NCBI RefSeq assembly: GCF_009600885.1
Contig: NZ_VCLA01000024.1
Coordinates: 1 to 64,000, forward strand
Length of the DNA: 64,000 bases
Source of the DNA: Streptomyces jumonjinensis
GTDB lineage: Bacteria > Actinomycetota > Actinomycetes > Streptomycetales > Streptomycetaceae
Reading direction: 5' to 3'
The translations under genes were made by a program, and so were the position numbers. How positions within the stretch are numbered: position 1 is the stretch's first letter; each line of letters opens with the position of its first letter. The notes beneath the pieces are model-generated. The model had not been told where the DNA came from. It ran no database searches and saw only the letters and a program-made list of their open reading frames with translations. Positions 55,046 to 63,707 of the stretch are shown one piece after another.

Positions 55046-55077
55046 GGCTGTCGTGTTTCACGTGAAACACGACAGCC
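55046..55077. promoter_or_regulatory. 32-bp perfect palindrome with a parS core between convergent genes
   Basis: The parS sequence GTTTCACGTGAAAC (55055-55068) sits in the centre of a longer perfect palindrome (GGCTGTCGTGTTTCAC followed by its complement). Because GNAT and serine hydrolase genes converge here, it could serve both as a ParB site and as a transcription terminator. Confidence 0.9.
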
Positions 55078-55092
55078 GCCCACTCGCCGGCA

Positions 55093-56472
55093 TCACCGGC
55101 CGAGCCCGCGCCATCCTTCGGGATCGACACCGCCGGGCACACCGGCGTCCGGCTGATAAGGCTCCCGGGTGAACACAAAAGACCCCAGGTCGAGATGGTG
55201 TACGGAACCGTCCTCCCGGCGCACCACCCGCAGCGTCTCCCCCGCGCAGTAGCCGTTCTGACCGGTCCAGGTCCCGTCGCCCCCGGCGACAAAGCGGGAT
55301 CCACGGCTGGTGCCCAGCTGCGGCTGGAGTTCCACGCCCCGGTCGGCTGTGAGTCGAAGGCTGAACGCATAGGTGCCCCAGTACCCGAGGCCGGTCAGCG
55401 CGAGCAGTTCCTGATCGACCTCCGGGAGCGGCTGCCAGGGCCTGGGGATACGCGGCTCGGCCTGGGCCACGATCCCTACGAGATCGGCGGCCACGACGGC
55501 GGTGAGGGGCCCGGACGTGGCATTGGCGAGCACAGCGGCGGCGATCCCGTCGTCCACGCTCACCCACAGGCCGGCCAGAAAGCCGGGCAGCGAGCCGCCA
55601 TGGCCCACCAGAGTGCGTCCGTCCCTCCGTACGATCTGCATGCCCAGCCCATAGGCGCTGTCCCATTCATCGCTCTCGGCGGGCGCCGAAGGGGTGCGCA
55701 TCTCGCGCACGGACGATGCGCGCAGTACCCGGTCGTCGCCCTCCGCGAGGAAGAGGGCGAACCGGCAGAGGTCTCCGACGGTCGACCAGAGCTGTCCGGC
55801 GGGGGCCATCAACCCGAGGTCCTCGGCGGGCTCGGGCAGCAGCACATCCGCCCAGGGGTGTACCGCCCAGCCGTCGGCATACGGGGTGCGCGGTGCGGCG
55901 CTGGTGCGGTCCAGAGCGAGCGGTTCGAGGATCTCGCGCCGCAGAACCTCCTCCCAGGGCTCCCCGCGTACCGCCGCCACCAGTGAACCGAGCACCGTAT
56001 AGCCGGTGTTGGAGTAGTGATGGCGAAGGCCCACGGGATGCGTACGCGTCCCGTCGCCGAGGACATCGGCGAGCTCCGGCCGCAGCGATCCCGGCGTCCG
56101 CTCCCACCAGGGCGAGGGAGGCTCGGCGCTCAGCCCCGCACTGTGGCCGAGCAGTTGAGCGATGGTCACATCTCCCACACCGGTGCCCTGAAGATGCTTC
56201 TCCAGGGGGTCCTGAAGGTCGAGGAGCCCCTCGTCCCGCAGCCTCATCACCGGCACAGCCGTGAAGGTCTTGGTGATCGAGCCGATGCGGTACTGGACGT
56301 CATCGGATCCGGCCCCGCGGGCGGAGGGGCGGGCTCCGGTCCACACCACCTCTCCCTCCCGCGCCACTCCGGCGGCGAGCGAGGGCGTACGCCCTTCCGA
56401 CTGAGCGACGGCGATGCGGTGCAGAAGAGCCCGCTCCGTGGCGGGGAGGAGCGCTGCGGGGTACGTGGTCAT
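55093..56472 (-). CDS. Serine hydrolase (class C beta-lactamase/esterase family)
   Basis: 459 residues. The catalytic SxxK motif is GSITKTFT, Tyr is in HHYSNTGY, and LVGHGGSLPG supplies the HGG (KTG-like) element, as in EstB-like esterases and penicillin-binding-protein relatives. No signal peptide is visible, so it is probably cytosolic; a C-terminal domain of 130 residues follows. Its substrate, peptide or ester, is unknown. Confidence 0.88.
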   Translation of the reverse strand: MTTYPAALLPATERALLHRIAVAQSEGRTPSLAAGVAREGEVVWTGARPSARGAGSDDVQYRIGSITKTFTAVPVMRLRDEGLLDLQDPLEKHLQGTGVGDVTIAQLLGHSAGLSAEPPSPWWERTPGSLRPELADVLGDGTRTHPVGLRHHYSNTGYTVLGSLVAAVRGEPWEEVLRREILEPLALDRTSAAPRTPYADGWAVHPWADVLLPEPAEDLGLMAPAGQLWSTVGDLCRFALFLAEGDDRVLRASSVREMRTPSAPAESDEWDSAYGLGMQIVRRDGRTLVGHGGSLPGFLAGLWVSVDDGIAAAVLANATSGPLTAVVAADLVGIVAQAEPRIPRPWQPLPEVDQELLALTGLGYWGTYAFSLRLTADRGVELQPQLGTSRGSRFVAGGDGTWTGQNGYCAGETLRVVRREDGSVHHLDLGSFVFTREPYQPDAGVPGGVDPEGWRGLGR

Positions 56473-56527
56473 AAAGGAAGGTCTATCCGAGTCCTCCCTC
56501 CGAGTCGACTCGGAGGGACGGGAGACC

Positions 56528-56890
56528 TCAGCCCTTCAGCCGCTCGTGGAACTCCTCGGTGTCAGCCAGAAACCATGTCTGCCGTCCGCGGTTGCACTCA
56601 CGGACGAAGTCCCGCAGCGCCGAACTGTCCTCGGTGTGACGGGAGATGTCACCGATGACGGCGATCCCCACGCGGTAGTTGACGAACTTCTGGATGATCT
56701 CACCCGCGATACGCGTGCGCAGGCGGAAGAAGCCTTCGTCGAACCGGCCGGCGGGGATGACGACCCACCGGGCGTCCTGGTACATGGCGTCCCCGATGAG
56801 ATCCAGAACATCGTTCGCACACCCGATGGTCTCGCCCTCGGCAGGGCATATCAGGACGGGGACGTCATGGATCTGCTGCACGGTGCTCAT
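56528..56890 (-). CDS. DUF4180 family protein
   Basis: 120 residues, start ATG at 56890 (MSTVQQIHD). Conserved elements include CANDVLDLIGDAMYQDARW, VVIPAGRFDEGFFRLRTRIAG and EIIQKFVNYRVGIAVIGDIS. It is small, globular and cytosolic, without catalytic motifs I recognise; DUF4180 proteins resemble the E. coli YkgN-type/anti-sigma-like STAS fold only loosely. It is the left member of an accessory patch beside the serine hydrolase gene. Confidence 0.8.
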   Translation of the reverse strand: MSTVQQIHDVPVLICPAEGETIGCANDVLDLIGDAMYQDARWVVIPAGRFDEGFFRLRTRIAGEIIQKFVNYRVGIAVIGDISRHTEDSSALRDFVRECNRGRQTWFLADTEEFHERLKG

Positions 56891-57067
56891 GGCAGCCAAG
56901 GCTACGTTCGCCGGCTGACCCGGTCGACGTTATTACCGAGGCCCACGGAATCCGCCCCCTGTGACGGCCTGATCTGTGCGGTCGCCCGGCCATGCCCTGG
57001 GGCGCAGAGCGTCCGGCCTCCCATTCCCGCTGGGCGATCCGGCCCCCGCCCGGTGGAAGCGGGAGCG

Positions 57068-59680
57068 CTACTGCTTGGTGACGCTGCCGGCCAGATCGTG
57101 CCAGATCGCCGCGGCGGTCGCCATCAGGGCGAGGACGTAGGCGATCTGTGTCGCGATGCCGCGCAGCTGATAGATCGACAGAAGCAGACCGAAGCTCGTG
57201 GGCCAGAACTGCCTTTCCTCTCTGAAGGTCGACATGTCCAGCCAGAGGCTGGTGAGCGTCAGAATGATAAGCATGAACATGACATACAGGAGCGCCTTGC
57301 TCAGTTCGGTGTCGGTGATGCGGCTGAGCAGGGCGCCCACACCGACCGGTAGGGCATAGGCGACGGTCAGACTCAGCGCGCGCACCGGGCTGCGGCGGCC
57401 GGGCAGAACGCGCCAGAGCGCTCCCAGGACCATGCCCGCACCGGCCCAGGCGATCTGCCATGCACAGAACTTCGCCACGATCTCCAGCAGTCCGTTGGGC
57501 GTGTGCAATGTGAACAGCCAGGTTCGGTGATCCGGGAAGCTGGTCAACCAGACCACGGCGAAGCTCGCGGGAATTCCGAAGACGAATGCCAGCTTCGCGG
57601 CATGCCGCGCATTGTCCCACCAGTGGGGTCCGGGCCCCCAGGCAAGGGCGACGTCCACCACGGAATAAACCTCTGCTGGATGTTTCGGGCCCTGCCCTGA
57701 GAGCCATCGCCCCTGCTCGCGTAGTTCCTCTTCCAGTTCTTCGCGTTCGGTGCCATTCATACGACCGTGTTCCATCAGATAGATCTGATGATGGCAATTT
57801 CGGTACTCATGGGATCTCTTCAGCAATTCATGCATGCGTTCCGGCGTCCCGAATGTCTGGCTGAGGAACTGCCCGTCTGCCAGGCTCAGCACCGACCTGC
57901 GGCGGCCCACCGAGCGGAGGGCGTAGAGAGAGAGGATGATCAACAGGAACCACAGGCCATAAAATGCCGCGGAGGCGCCCGCGAACACGAGCTGTCTCAG
58001 CCCCACGAGGAAGGCGAAGAGCGCGGCCATCAGAAGAAAATCCGGCCCCTCCGGACCCAGGGAAACCCTTTGCAGGCGATTCCCCTCAGACCGCTGCTTC
58101 TCGACCCTGATGCGCAGCAGCGCGACGAGCGCGATGCCGGCCAGCACCCAGGAGTAGGCGTACACCCAGCCGAGGCTCAGCAAGGGGAACCCGACCAGGA
58201 ACTCGCTGACCTCTCGGGGGGTTCCGGTTCGTTCGCTGGGCCATGTGACGCGCTTCCAGTCGAGATTCGTCGCCCACCAGAAGCAGCACAGAATGACCGC
58301 TGTGATCGCCGCCAGCAGGGCCGAGACGACCGCGACCCATCGGGCCGGCGCTCTGTCCCATCTCTCGGTCCAGGATTCCCGGACCAGCCCTCCTTCCCGT
58401 GCGAAGCGCCATGCCCAGGCCGTCATGGCGGCCAGCCCCAGCCACAGCGTCGTCAGCCCCAGCAGTACGAGCCCGAAGTGGCCAGGGCTCTGTGTCGTCG
58501 GCTTCAGAACCGGCCCCTGGCCGAAGAGATGCGGGGCCGCGACCATGAGCGCGCCGAGCAGGGCCACTCCGGACGCGGTCACTTTCACGACACGGGCCTG
58601 ACGGCGTTGACCACCGGGTGCGACGCTCTTCTCAGCCCCGGGCTTCTGCGCGGAGGGCCGCTCGGGTCGAATCCACGGGCGGGCGACCAGGACCAGGGCC
58701 AGCCCCGTCGCGATGCCGATGAGAGCGCGCCACGAAGGCGACTCGATCTCCTTCATGAGCAGAAGCAGCGTCAGAACGACGGCCGCGCTCAGCACGGCCC
58801 AGTACAGAACGGCCTGTCTGGGGCCCTCGTTGTGCAGCGCCCTGCCGATCCCGCCGGCCAGTCGGCGGAAGGACCTGGAGGTGTTCCCCGACTCGTCCTC
58901 CGCGGAAGACGGCCGCCGCGGCAGGGCGCGGACCGCGGCGAGCGCCATCACGACGGAGGCGCACACCCACCAGGAGGCCACGCCCACGTTGCTCAGCAGC
59001 AGCCAGAAGTGGGTCAGGACGAAGTACCGCTGCCAGGGCGGCTCCACATCGACACGGATGCCGAGGCTCTTCCCTGTGGCCCATACCAGCTCGCCATCCT
59101 TGACGGACGAGGGCTCAGGTGAGATGTGAGTGGTACCGAGGCCGCCCAGATCGACCTTGACGCGCTTCCAGTCCGCGCCCTTCAGGGCGTCCGGCGGCTT
59201 GAGCACGACCGGCCATTTCTTCTCACCGACATCGATGTCCCACGGCCCGATCAGGAAGGGTCCCGTTTGCTTGATCCAGGCGAACGCCTGGTACTCCACT
59301 GTGATCCAGCCGTTCCCTGCGGTGACCCGCGGGTTGTGGAAGCGCCATTCGGCAGCACGTTCGCCGGGTTCCTCGTTTCCGCGTAGGAGACAGTGCATCG
59401 CGTTCCGCTGCTCAGTGGATCCCTCCCCCAGGATCAGATCTCTCGCGTGAGGCCAAGTATCCGGAACCTTGACGGTCATATACGAATGCACCTGGGTCGA
59501 CATGCGACCACGGTGCTGAAAATCCAGATCAGCAGCCTCGACACGCGCTTTGAGTCCGCCCGTTTGGCAAGCATCACGGGGGGCGGCGTCAGCCACATCC
59601 GATGACAGCGCCCACCACCCGGCGACCACCAGCAGCAGCGACAGCAGACGCCACCGGAGAATTCCGAATTGCGGGATCAC
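57068..59680 (-). CDS. Large polytopic membrane protein, DUF6185-like
   Basis: 870 residues from the GTG at 59680 (VIPQFGILRWRLL). A signal peptide or first span precedes an extracytoplasmic beta-rich region (about residues 40-225). At least twelve hydrophobic segments follow in two groups (about 230-530 and 700-860), with a cytoplasmic domain between (FGTPERMHELLKRSHEYRNC, EREELEEELREQGRWLSG). I recognise it as a DUF6185-like family of Streptomyces. Function unknown; there is no ATPase or kinase motif. By eye, its base composition is more AT-rich than flanking core genes, which hints at acquisition. It is divergent by 55 bp from the small unknown gene. Confidence 0.7.
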   Translation of the reverse strand: MIPQFGILRWRLLSLLLVVAGWWALSSDVADAAPRDACQTGGLKARVEAADLDFQHRGRMSTQVHSYMTVKVPDTWPHARDLILGEGSTEQRNAMHCLLRGNEEPGERAAEWRFHNPRVTAGNGWITVEYQAFAWIKQTGPFLIGPWDIDVGEKKWPVVLKPPDALKGADWKRVKVDLGGLGTTHISPEPSSVKDGELVWATGKSLGIRVDVEPPWQRYFVLTHFWLLLSNVGVASWWVCASVVMALAAVRALPRRPSSAEDESGNTSRSFRRLAGGIGRALHNEGPRQAVLYWAVLSAAVVLTLLLLMKEIESPSWRALIGIATGLALVLVARPWIRPERPSAQKPGAEKSVAPGGQRRQARVVKVTASGVALLGALMVAAPHLFGQGPVLKPTTQSPGHFGLVLLGLTTLWLGLAAMTAWAWRFAREGGLVRESWTERWDRAPARWVAVVSALLAAITAVILCCFWWATNLDWKRVTWPSERTGTPREVSEFLVGFPLLSLGWVYAYSWVLAGIALVALLRIRVEKQRSEGNRLQRVSLGPEGPDFLLMAALFAFLVGLRQLVFAGASAAFYGLWFLLIILSLYALRSVGRRRSVLSLADGQFLSQTFGTPERMHELLKRSHEYRNCHHQIYLMEHGRMNGTEREELEEELREQGRWLSGQGPKHPAEVYSVVDVALAWGPGPHWWDNARHAAKLAFVFGIPASFAVVWLTSFPDHRTWLFTLHTPNGLLEIVAKFCAWQIAWAGAGMVLGALWRVLPGRRSPVRALSLTVAYALPVGVGALLSRITDTELSKALLYVMFMLIILTLTSLWLDMSTFREERQFWPTSFGLLLSIYQLRGIATQIAYVLALMATAAAIWHDLAGSVTKQ

Positions 59681-59735
59681 AGTCAGAGACCGATCATGAG
59701 TACGAAAATTGAGTAGGCACTCTGCAGGAGGAGCC

Positions 59736-60134
59736 ATGACCGAGACAGAGAATTCCCCCACCTCAACGGTGTCGCTTCCCTCTTTCGAGGAAGCCGAAGG
59801 GCTGGGGCCACAGGACGCGGAGTTCGTACGGGATCTGGTCGGAGTGCTGACGAAGCACGGAAACCTGGACCGCTTCGGCCTGTGTCTCCTACATGATCAC
59901 TTCCCGCTCGGTCCGGGCGAGGTTCTGGTGGAGACGAACGATCCCAGGACGCGCACGCTCCACGCCCAAGTGGAGAAGGCGGGACAGACGAGGCATGCCA
60001 AGGCGTCGCAGTGGAGGTTTCTGCGACATGCCCAGCGCTCACCCGGCGCGGAGCTGAAGGGCGATCCCTATCAGGTGATCATGCTGTGCGATCCGCTGAA
60101 GGATCTGTGCCCTGGCCGCGAGCGCACGGGCTGA
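59736..60134 (+). CDS. Small protein of unknown function
   Basis: 132 residues with a strong RBS (AGGAGGAG) eight bases before its ATG. The sequence FGLCLLHDHFPLGPGEVLVE TNDP has the look of a conserved compact domain I have seen in uncharacterised actinobacterial proteins but cannot name. It is cytosolic, with no membrane span. Its promoter must lie in the 55-bp gap shared with the divergent membrane protein, so the two may be linked functionally. Confidence 0.65.
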   Translation: MTETENSPTSTVSLPSFEEAEGLGPQDAEFVRDLVGVLTKHGNLDRFGLCLLHDHFPLGPGEVLVETNDPRTRTLHAQVEKAGQTRHAKASQWRFLRHAQRSPGAELKGDPYQVIMLCDPLKDLCPGRERTG

Positions 60135-60322
60135 CCAGAGCGCTCTCCCGTCCGGCTGGTGGGGCATGCCCGATCGACCTTCCTATGGGGAAGCGGAACG
60201 CTGCATGCCCAGAGTGAGGTGCGGAAGACGGCCACGCATCCGGGGCGCGGGAGCGATCGGCCGGACGGGCGAAGAGCCAGGCGTACCGGAAGGACCGGCG
60301 CCCGGAGCAGAGCCGCCGGACC

Positions 60323-61807
60323 TCAGGTCTGCGCCATGTCGACGAACCGCGAGTAGTGGCCCTGGAACGCCACCGTGATCGTCGCCGTAGGACCGTTACG
60401 GTGCTTGGCGACGATCAGGTCCGCCTCGCCGGCGCGGGGGGACTCCTTCTCGTACGCGTCCTCGCGGTGGAGCAGGATGACCATGTCCGCGTCCTGCTCG
60501 ATGGAGCCCGATTCACGCAGGTCGGAGACCATCGGCTTCTTGTCCGTGCGCTGTTCGGGGCCACGGTTCAGCTGGGAGAGCGCGATCACCGGGACCTCCA
60601 GCTCCTTCGCCAGCAGCTTGAGGTTCCGGGACATGTCCGAGACCTCCTGCTGACGGCTCTCGGCGCGCTTGGAGCCACCCGACTGCATCAGCTGGAGATA
60701 GTCGATGACGACCAGCTTCAGATTGTTGCGCTGCTTGAGCCGTCGGCACTTCGCCCGGATCTCCATCATCGACAGATTGGGCGAGTCGTCGATGTAGAGC
60801 GGCGCCTGGGAGACGTCCGGCATCCGGCGGGCCAGCCGGGTCCAGTCCTCATCGGTCATCGTGCCCGAGCGCATATGGTGCAGCGCGACCCTGGCCTCGG
60901 CCGAGAGCAGACGCATCGCGATCTCGTTTCGCCCCATCTCCAGGGAGAAGATCACGCTGGGCAGATTGTTCTTGATCGAGCAGGCGCGGGCGAAGTCCAG
61001 CGCGAGCGTCGACTTACCCATGGCGGGCCGGGCCGCGATGACGATCATCTGGCCGGGGTGCAGACCGTTGGTCAGTGAGTCGAAGTCCGTGAAGCCCGTG
61101 GGGACACCGGTCATCTCCCCGCTGCGGGAGCCGATCGCCTCGATCTCGTCGAGCGCGCCCTCCATGATCTCGCCGAGCGGCAGATAGTCCTCGCTGGTGC
61201 GCTGCTCGGTGACCGCGTAGATCTCGGCCTGGGCGGAGTTGACGATCTCGTCGACATCGCCGTCCGCCGCGTATCCCATTTGCGTGATCTTGGTGCCGGC
61301 CTCCACCAGCCGCCGGAGCACCGCCCGCTCATGGACGATCTCCGCGTAGTAGGAGGCGTTGGCCGCGGTCGGCACCGACTGGACCAGGGTGTGGAGATAG
61401 GGTGCGCCGCCGACCCGGGTGATCTCGCCGCGCTTGACCAGCTCCGCCGCGACGGTGATGGGGTCGGCCGGCTCGCCCTTGGCATAGAGGTCGAGAATGG
61501 CCGTATAGACCGTCTCATGCGCGGGCCGGTAGAAGTCATGACCCTTGATGATCTCGACGACATCGGCGATCGCGTCCTTGGACAGGAGCATGCCGCCGAG
61601 AACGGACTGCTCGGCGTCCAGATCCTGCGGAGGCACCCGCTCGAACCCGGGGGAGCCTCCCTCCCAGCCCCCGCTGTCCCTGCCGCGCTCGTGCTGATCC
61701 TCACGGCCGCCGCGGCTGTCGTTACGGCGCTGCCGTGAGACGGGAAGACGATCTCCGGGGCCGCCGTCGGCCGCCCACGGGTCGTCCAAGGGCTCGGAAA
61801 TGCTCAC
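60323..61807 (-). CDS. dnaB: Replicative DNA helicase
   Basis: 494-residue hexameric helicase that unwinds DNA at the replication fork. The N-terminal DnaB domain begins near residue 58 (PPQDLDAEQSVLGGML); the RecA-like domain has Walker A ARPAMGKSTLALD (near residue 260), VIFSLEMGRNEIA, Walker B VVIDYLQLM and LSQLNRGPEQR. A 57-residue polar N-terminal tail is Streptomyces-like. GTG start at 61807. No intein is present. A DnaA-box cluster lies upstream (61957-62045). Confidence 0.98.
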   Translation of the reverse strand: MSISEPLDDPWAADGGPGDRLPVSRQRRNDSRGGREDQHERGRDSGGWEGGSPGFERVPPQDLDAEQSVLGGMLLSKDAIADVVEIIKGHDFYRPAHETVYTAILDLYAKGEPADPITVAAELVKRGEITRVGGAPYLHTLVQSVPTAANASYYAEIVHERAVLRRLVEAGTKITQMGYAADGDVDEIVNSAQAEIYAVTEQRTSEDYLPLGEIMEGALDEIEAIGSRSGEMTGVPTGFTDFDSLTNGLHPGQMIVIAARPAMGKSTLALDFARACSIKNNLPSVIFSLEMGRNEIAMRLLSAEARVALHHMRSGTMTDEDWTRLARRMPDVSQAPLYIDDSPNLSMMEIRAKCRRLKQRNNLKLVVIDYLQLMQSGGSKRAESRQQEVSDMSRNLKLLAKELEVPVIALSQLNRGPEQRTDKKPMVSDLRESGSIEQDADMVILLHREDAYEKESPRAGEADLIVAKHRNGPTATITVAFQGHYSRFVDMAQT

Positions 61808-62232
61808 CCGGGCCCCCTCCTCCCGTCCGCTCAGCGGACCTCGCCATGCCTCCTCTTTCTACGGCACAGCACTGACAAAACGAGTGGCCCAACTCCAGTT
61901 CCGGCGCGTCGGGCGACGGTCCACGGTAGGCCCCCCGGCACCGTCAGCCAATCTGGTTATCCACAGGCCATGTGGACGAGCGACCAGATGCTGTGGAGAA
62001 CCCGGCAGAACCTGTGCACGGACCGGGGGACAGCACTGTGGACAAAATCATGTCGAGCCAGATGCACCCGCTCTGACCTGCATCTTTTCCATCCACTGGC
62101 TGTGGGGAAGAAAAACTTTCCCGCCCGGGCCAAGATCAGAACAAACGGCGCACACTCAAGCCGTCACCACCCGGTGATGTAAGAGTCACTCGGCAATTGC
62201 ATCTCTTACCTGTGGAAGATTACATTGAGCCC
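61808..62232. other. dnaB/MATE divergent region, 425 bp
   Basis: It holds promoters for the leftward dnaB and the rightward MATE gene and a DnaA-box cluster (61957-62045). The segment 62040-62230 is AT-richer. No gene is supported. Confidence 0.6.
61957..62045. promoter_or_regulatory. DnaA-box cluster upstream of dnaB
   Basis: TTATCCACA at 61957-61965 (+) and TGTGGACAA at 62037-62045 (-) are perfect boxes; TGTGGACGA at 61971-61979, TGTGGAGAA at 61992-62000 and TGTGGGGAA near 62100 differ by one base. The cluster is about 150 bp upstream of dnaB, so DnaA could act as its regulator, or titrate DnaA. Confidence 0.6.
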
Positions 62233-63570
62233 ATGACACAGGCCCCCGTGACGCCGAAGGCGCTCCGGCGAAGCCATGACCGGGAGATCATCGCACTCGC
62301 TGTTCCCGCGTTCGGCGCACTCGTCGCCGAGCCGCTCTTTCTGATGGTCGACAGCGCCGTCGTCGGCCATCTCGGCACCCCGCAACTCGCGGGTCTCAGC
62401 ATCGCCGCCGCCCTTCTGATGACCGCGGTGAGCGTCTTCGTCTTTCTGGCATACGCGACCACGGCGGCCGTCGCCCGCCGAGTCGGCGCGGGCGATCTCA
62501 CGGCGGCCATCCGCCAGGGCATGGACGGCATCTGGCTGGCGATCATCCTGGGCGCGGCCGTCGTCGCCGTCACCCTGCCCACGGCCCCCTGGCTGGTCCA
62601 GCTCTTCGGAGCGTCCGACACCGCCGCGCCCTATGCCATCACCTATCTGAAGATCTCCAGCCTCGGCATCCCCGCGATGCTGATCGTTCTCGCCGCGACC
62701 GGCGTGCTGCGCGGCCTCCAGGACACCAGGACCCCGCTGTATGTCGCCATCGGAGGATTCGCCGCCAACGCGATCCTCAATGTCGCACTCGTCTACGGCG
62801 CCGGCCTGGGCATCGCCGGTTCCGCCTGGGGCACCGTCATCGCCCAGTACGCCATGGCCGCCGCCTATCTGATCGTGGTGGTACGCGGGGCCCGCCGCCA
62901 CCGTGCCTCGCTCCGCCCCCACAGGGCAGGCATACTGGCCAGCGCCCAAGCCGGTGCGCCCCTTCTGGTGCGCACCCTCTCGCTGCGTGCCGTACTGATG
63001 ATCGCGACCGCCGTCGCGGCCCGCCTCGGGGACGCCGAAGTCGCCGCCCATCAGATCGCGCTCTCCCTCTGGACCCTGATGGCCTTCGCTCTCGATGCCA
63101 TCGCCATAGCCGGACAGTCGATCATCGGCCGCTATCTGGGAAGCGGTGACGCCGAAGGCGCCCGCCGGGTCTGCCGTCGGATGGTGCAGTGGGGCATCGT
63201 CTCCGGGGTGGTGCTCGGCCTTCTGGTAGTGATCTCCCGCCCCCTGTTCATCCCCTTGTTCAGCAATGACCCGGCGGTGCATGACACCCTGCTCCCCGCC
63301 CTGCTGGTGATCGCCTTCTCCCAGCCCATCGCCGGAGTGGTCTTCGTTCTCGACGGTGTGCTGATGGGAGCGGGGGACGGCCCCTATCTGGCATGGGCGA
63401 TGCTGGCGACCCTGGCGGTCTTCGCGCCTGTGGCGCTTCTCGTCCCGTCCCTGGGCGGCGGACTGACCGCCCTGTGGTGGGCCATGACGCTGATGATGAC
63501 CGTACGGATGGCGACCCTCTGGGCGCGCACCCGCTCCGGTCGCTGGATCGTCACCGGAGCCACCCGCTGA
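62233..63570 (+). CDS. MATE family efflux transporter (DinF/NorM type)
   Basis: 445 residues with twelve membrane spans. The MATE halves read IIALAVPAFGALVAEPLFLM (first helix), MVDSAVVGHLGTPQLAGLS and ISSLGIPAMLIVLAATGVLRG in the first half, and DAEVAAHQIALSLWTLMAF plus ALDAIAIAGQSIIGRYLGSG in the second. These proteins export cationic drugs using ion gradients. The ATG at 62233 (MTQAPVTPKALRR) is used; the open frame starts 12 codons earlier. It is convergent with rplI. Confidence 0.92.
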   Translation: MTQAPVTPKALRRSHDREIIALAVPAFGALVAEPLFLMVDSAVVGHLGTPQLAGLSIAAALLMTAVSVFVFLAYATTAAVARRVGAGDLTAAIRQGMDGIWLAIILGAAVVAVTLPTAPWLVQLFGASDTAAPYAITYLKISSLGIPAMLIVLAATGVLRGLQDTRTPLYVAIGGFAANAILNVALVYGAGLGIAGSAWGTVIAQYAMAAAYLIVVVRGARRHRASLRPHRAGILASAQAGAPLLVRTLSLRAVLMIATAVAARLGDAEVAAHQIALSLWTLMAFALDAIAIAGQSIIGRYLGSGDAEGARRVCRRMVQWGIVSGVVLGLLVVISRPLFIPLFSNDPAVHDTLLPALLVIAFSQPIAGVVFVLDGVLMGAGDGPYLAWAMLATLAVFAPVALLVPSLGGGLTALWWAMTLMMTVRMATLWARTRSGRWIVTGATR

Positions 63571-63598
63571 TCCGGCTCGTAGCCGGGGTCCAGCGGGC

Positions 63599-63622
63599 TC
63601 CATGTTTCACGTGAAACATGGA
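63599..63622. promoter_or_regulatory. 24-bp perfect palindrome with a parS core
   Basis: GTTTCACGTGAAAC (63604-63617) sits within a perfect 24-bp palindrome (TCCATGTTTCAC and its complement) between the convergent MATE and rplI genes, just before the terminator at 63641. Confidence 0.9.
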
Positions 63623-63640
63623 ACACCGTCTCTGACGGAG

Positions 63641-63672
63641 AAAGGGCCGCACCCGATGGGTGCGGCCCTTTC
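63641..63672. terminator. Bidirectional terminator between MATE and rplI genes
   Basis: AAAGGGCCGCACCC (63641-63654) and GGGTGCGGCCCTTT (63658-63671) form a perfect 14-bp stem with a GAT loop, flanked by A and T runs, classic for both strands. Confidence 0.92.
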
Positions 63673-63707
63673 TTCAGCTCAGTCGAACAGCTCAGTCAAC
63701 GCCACAC

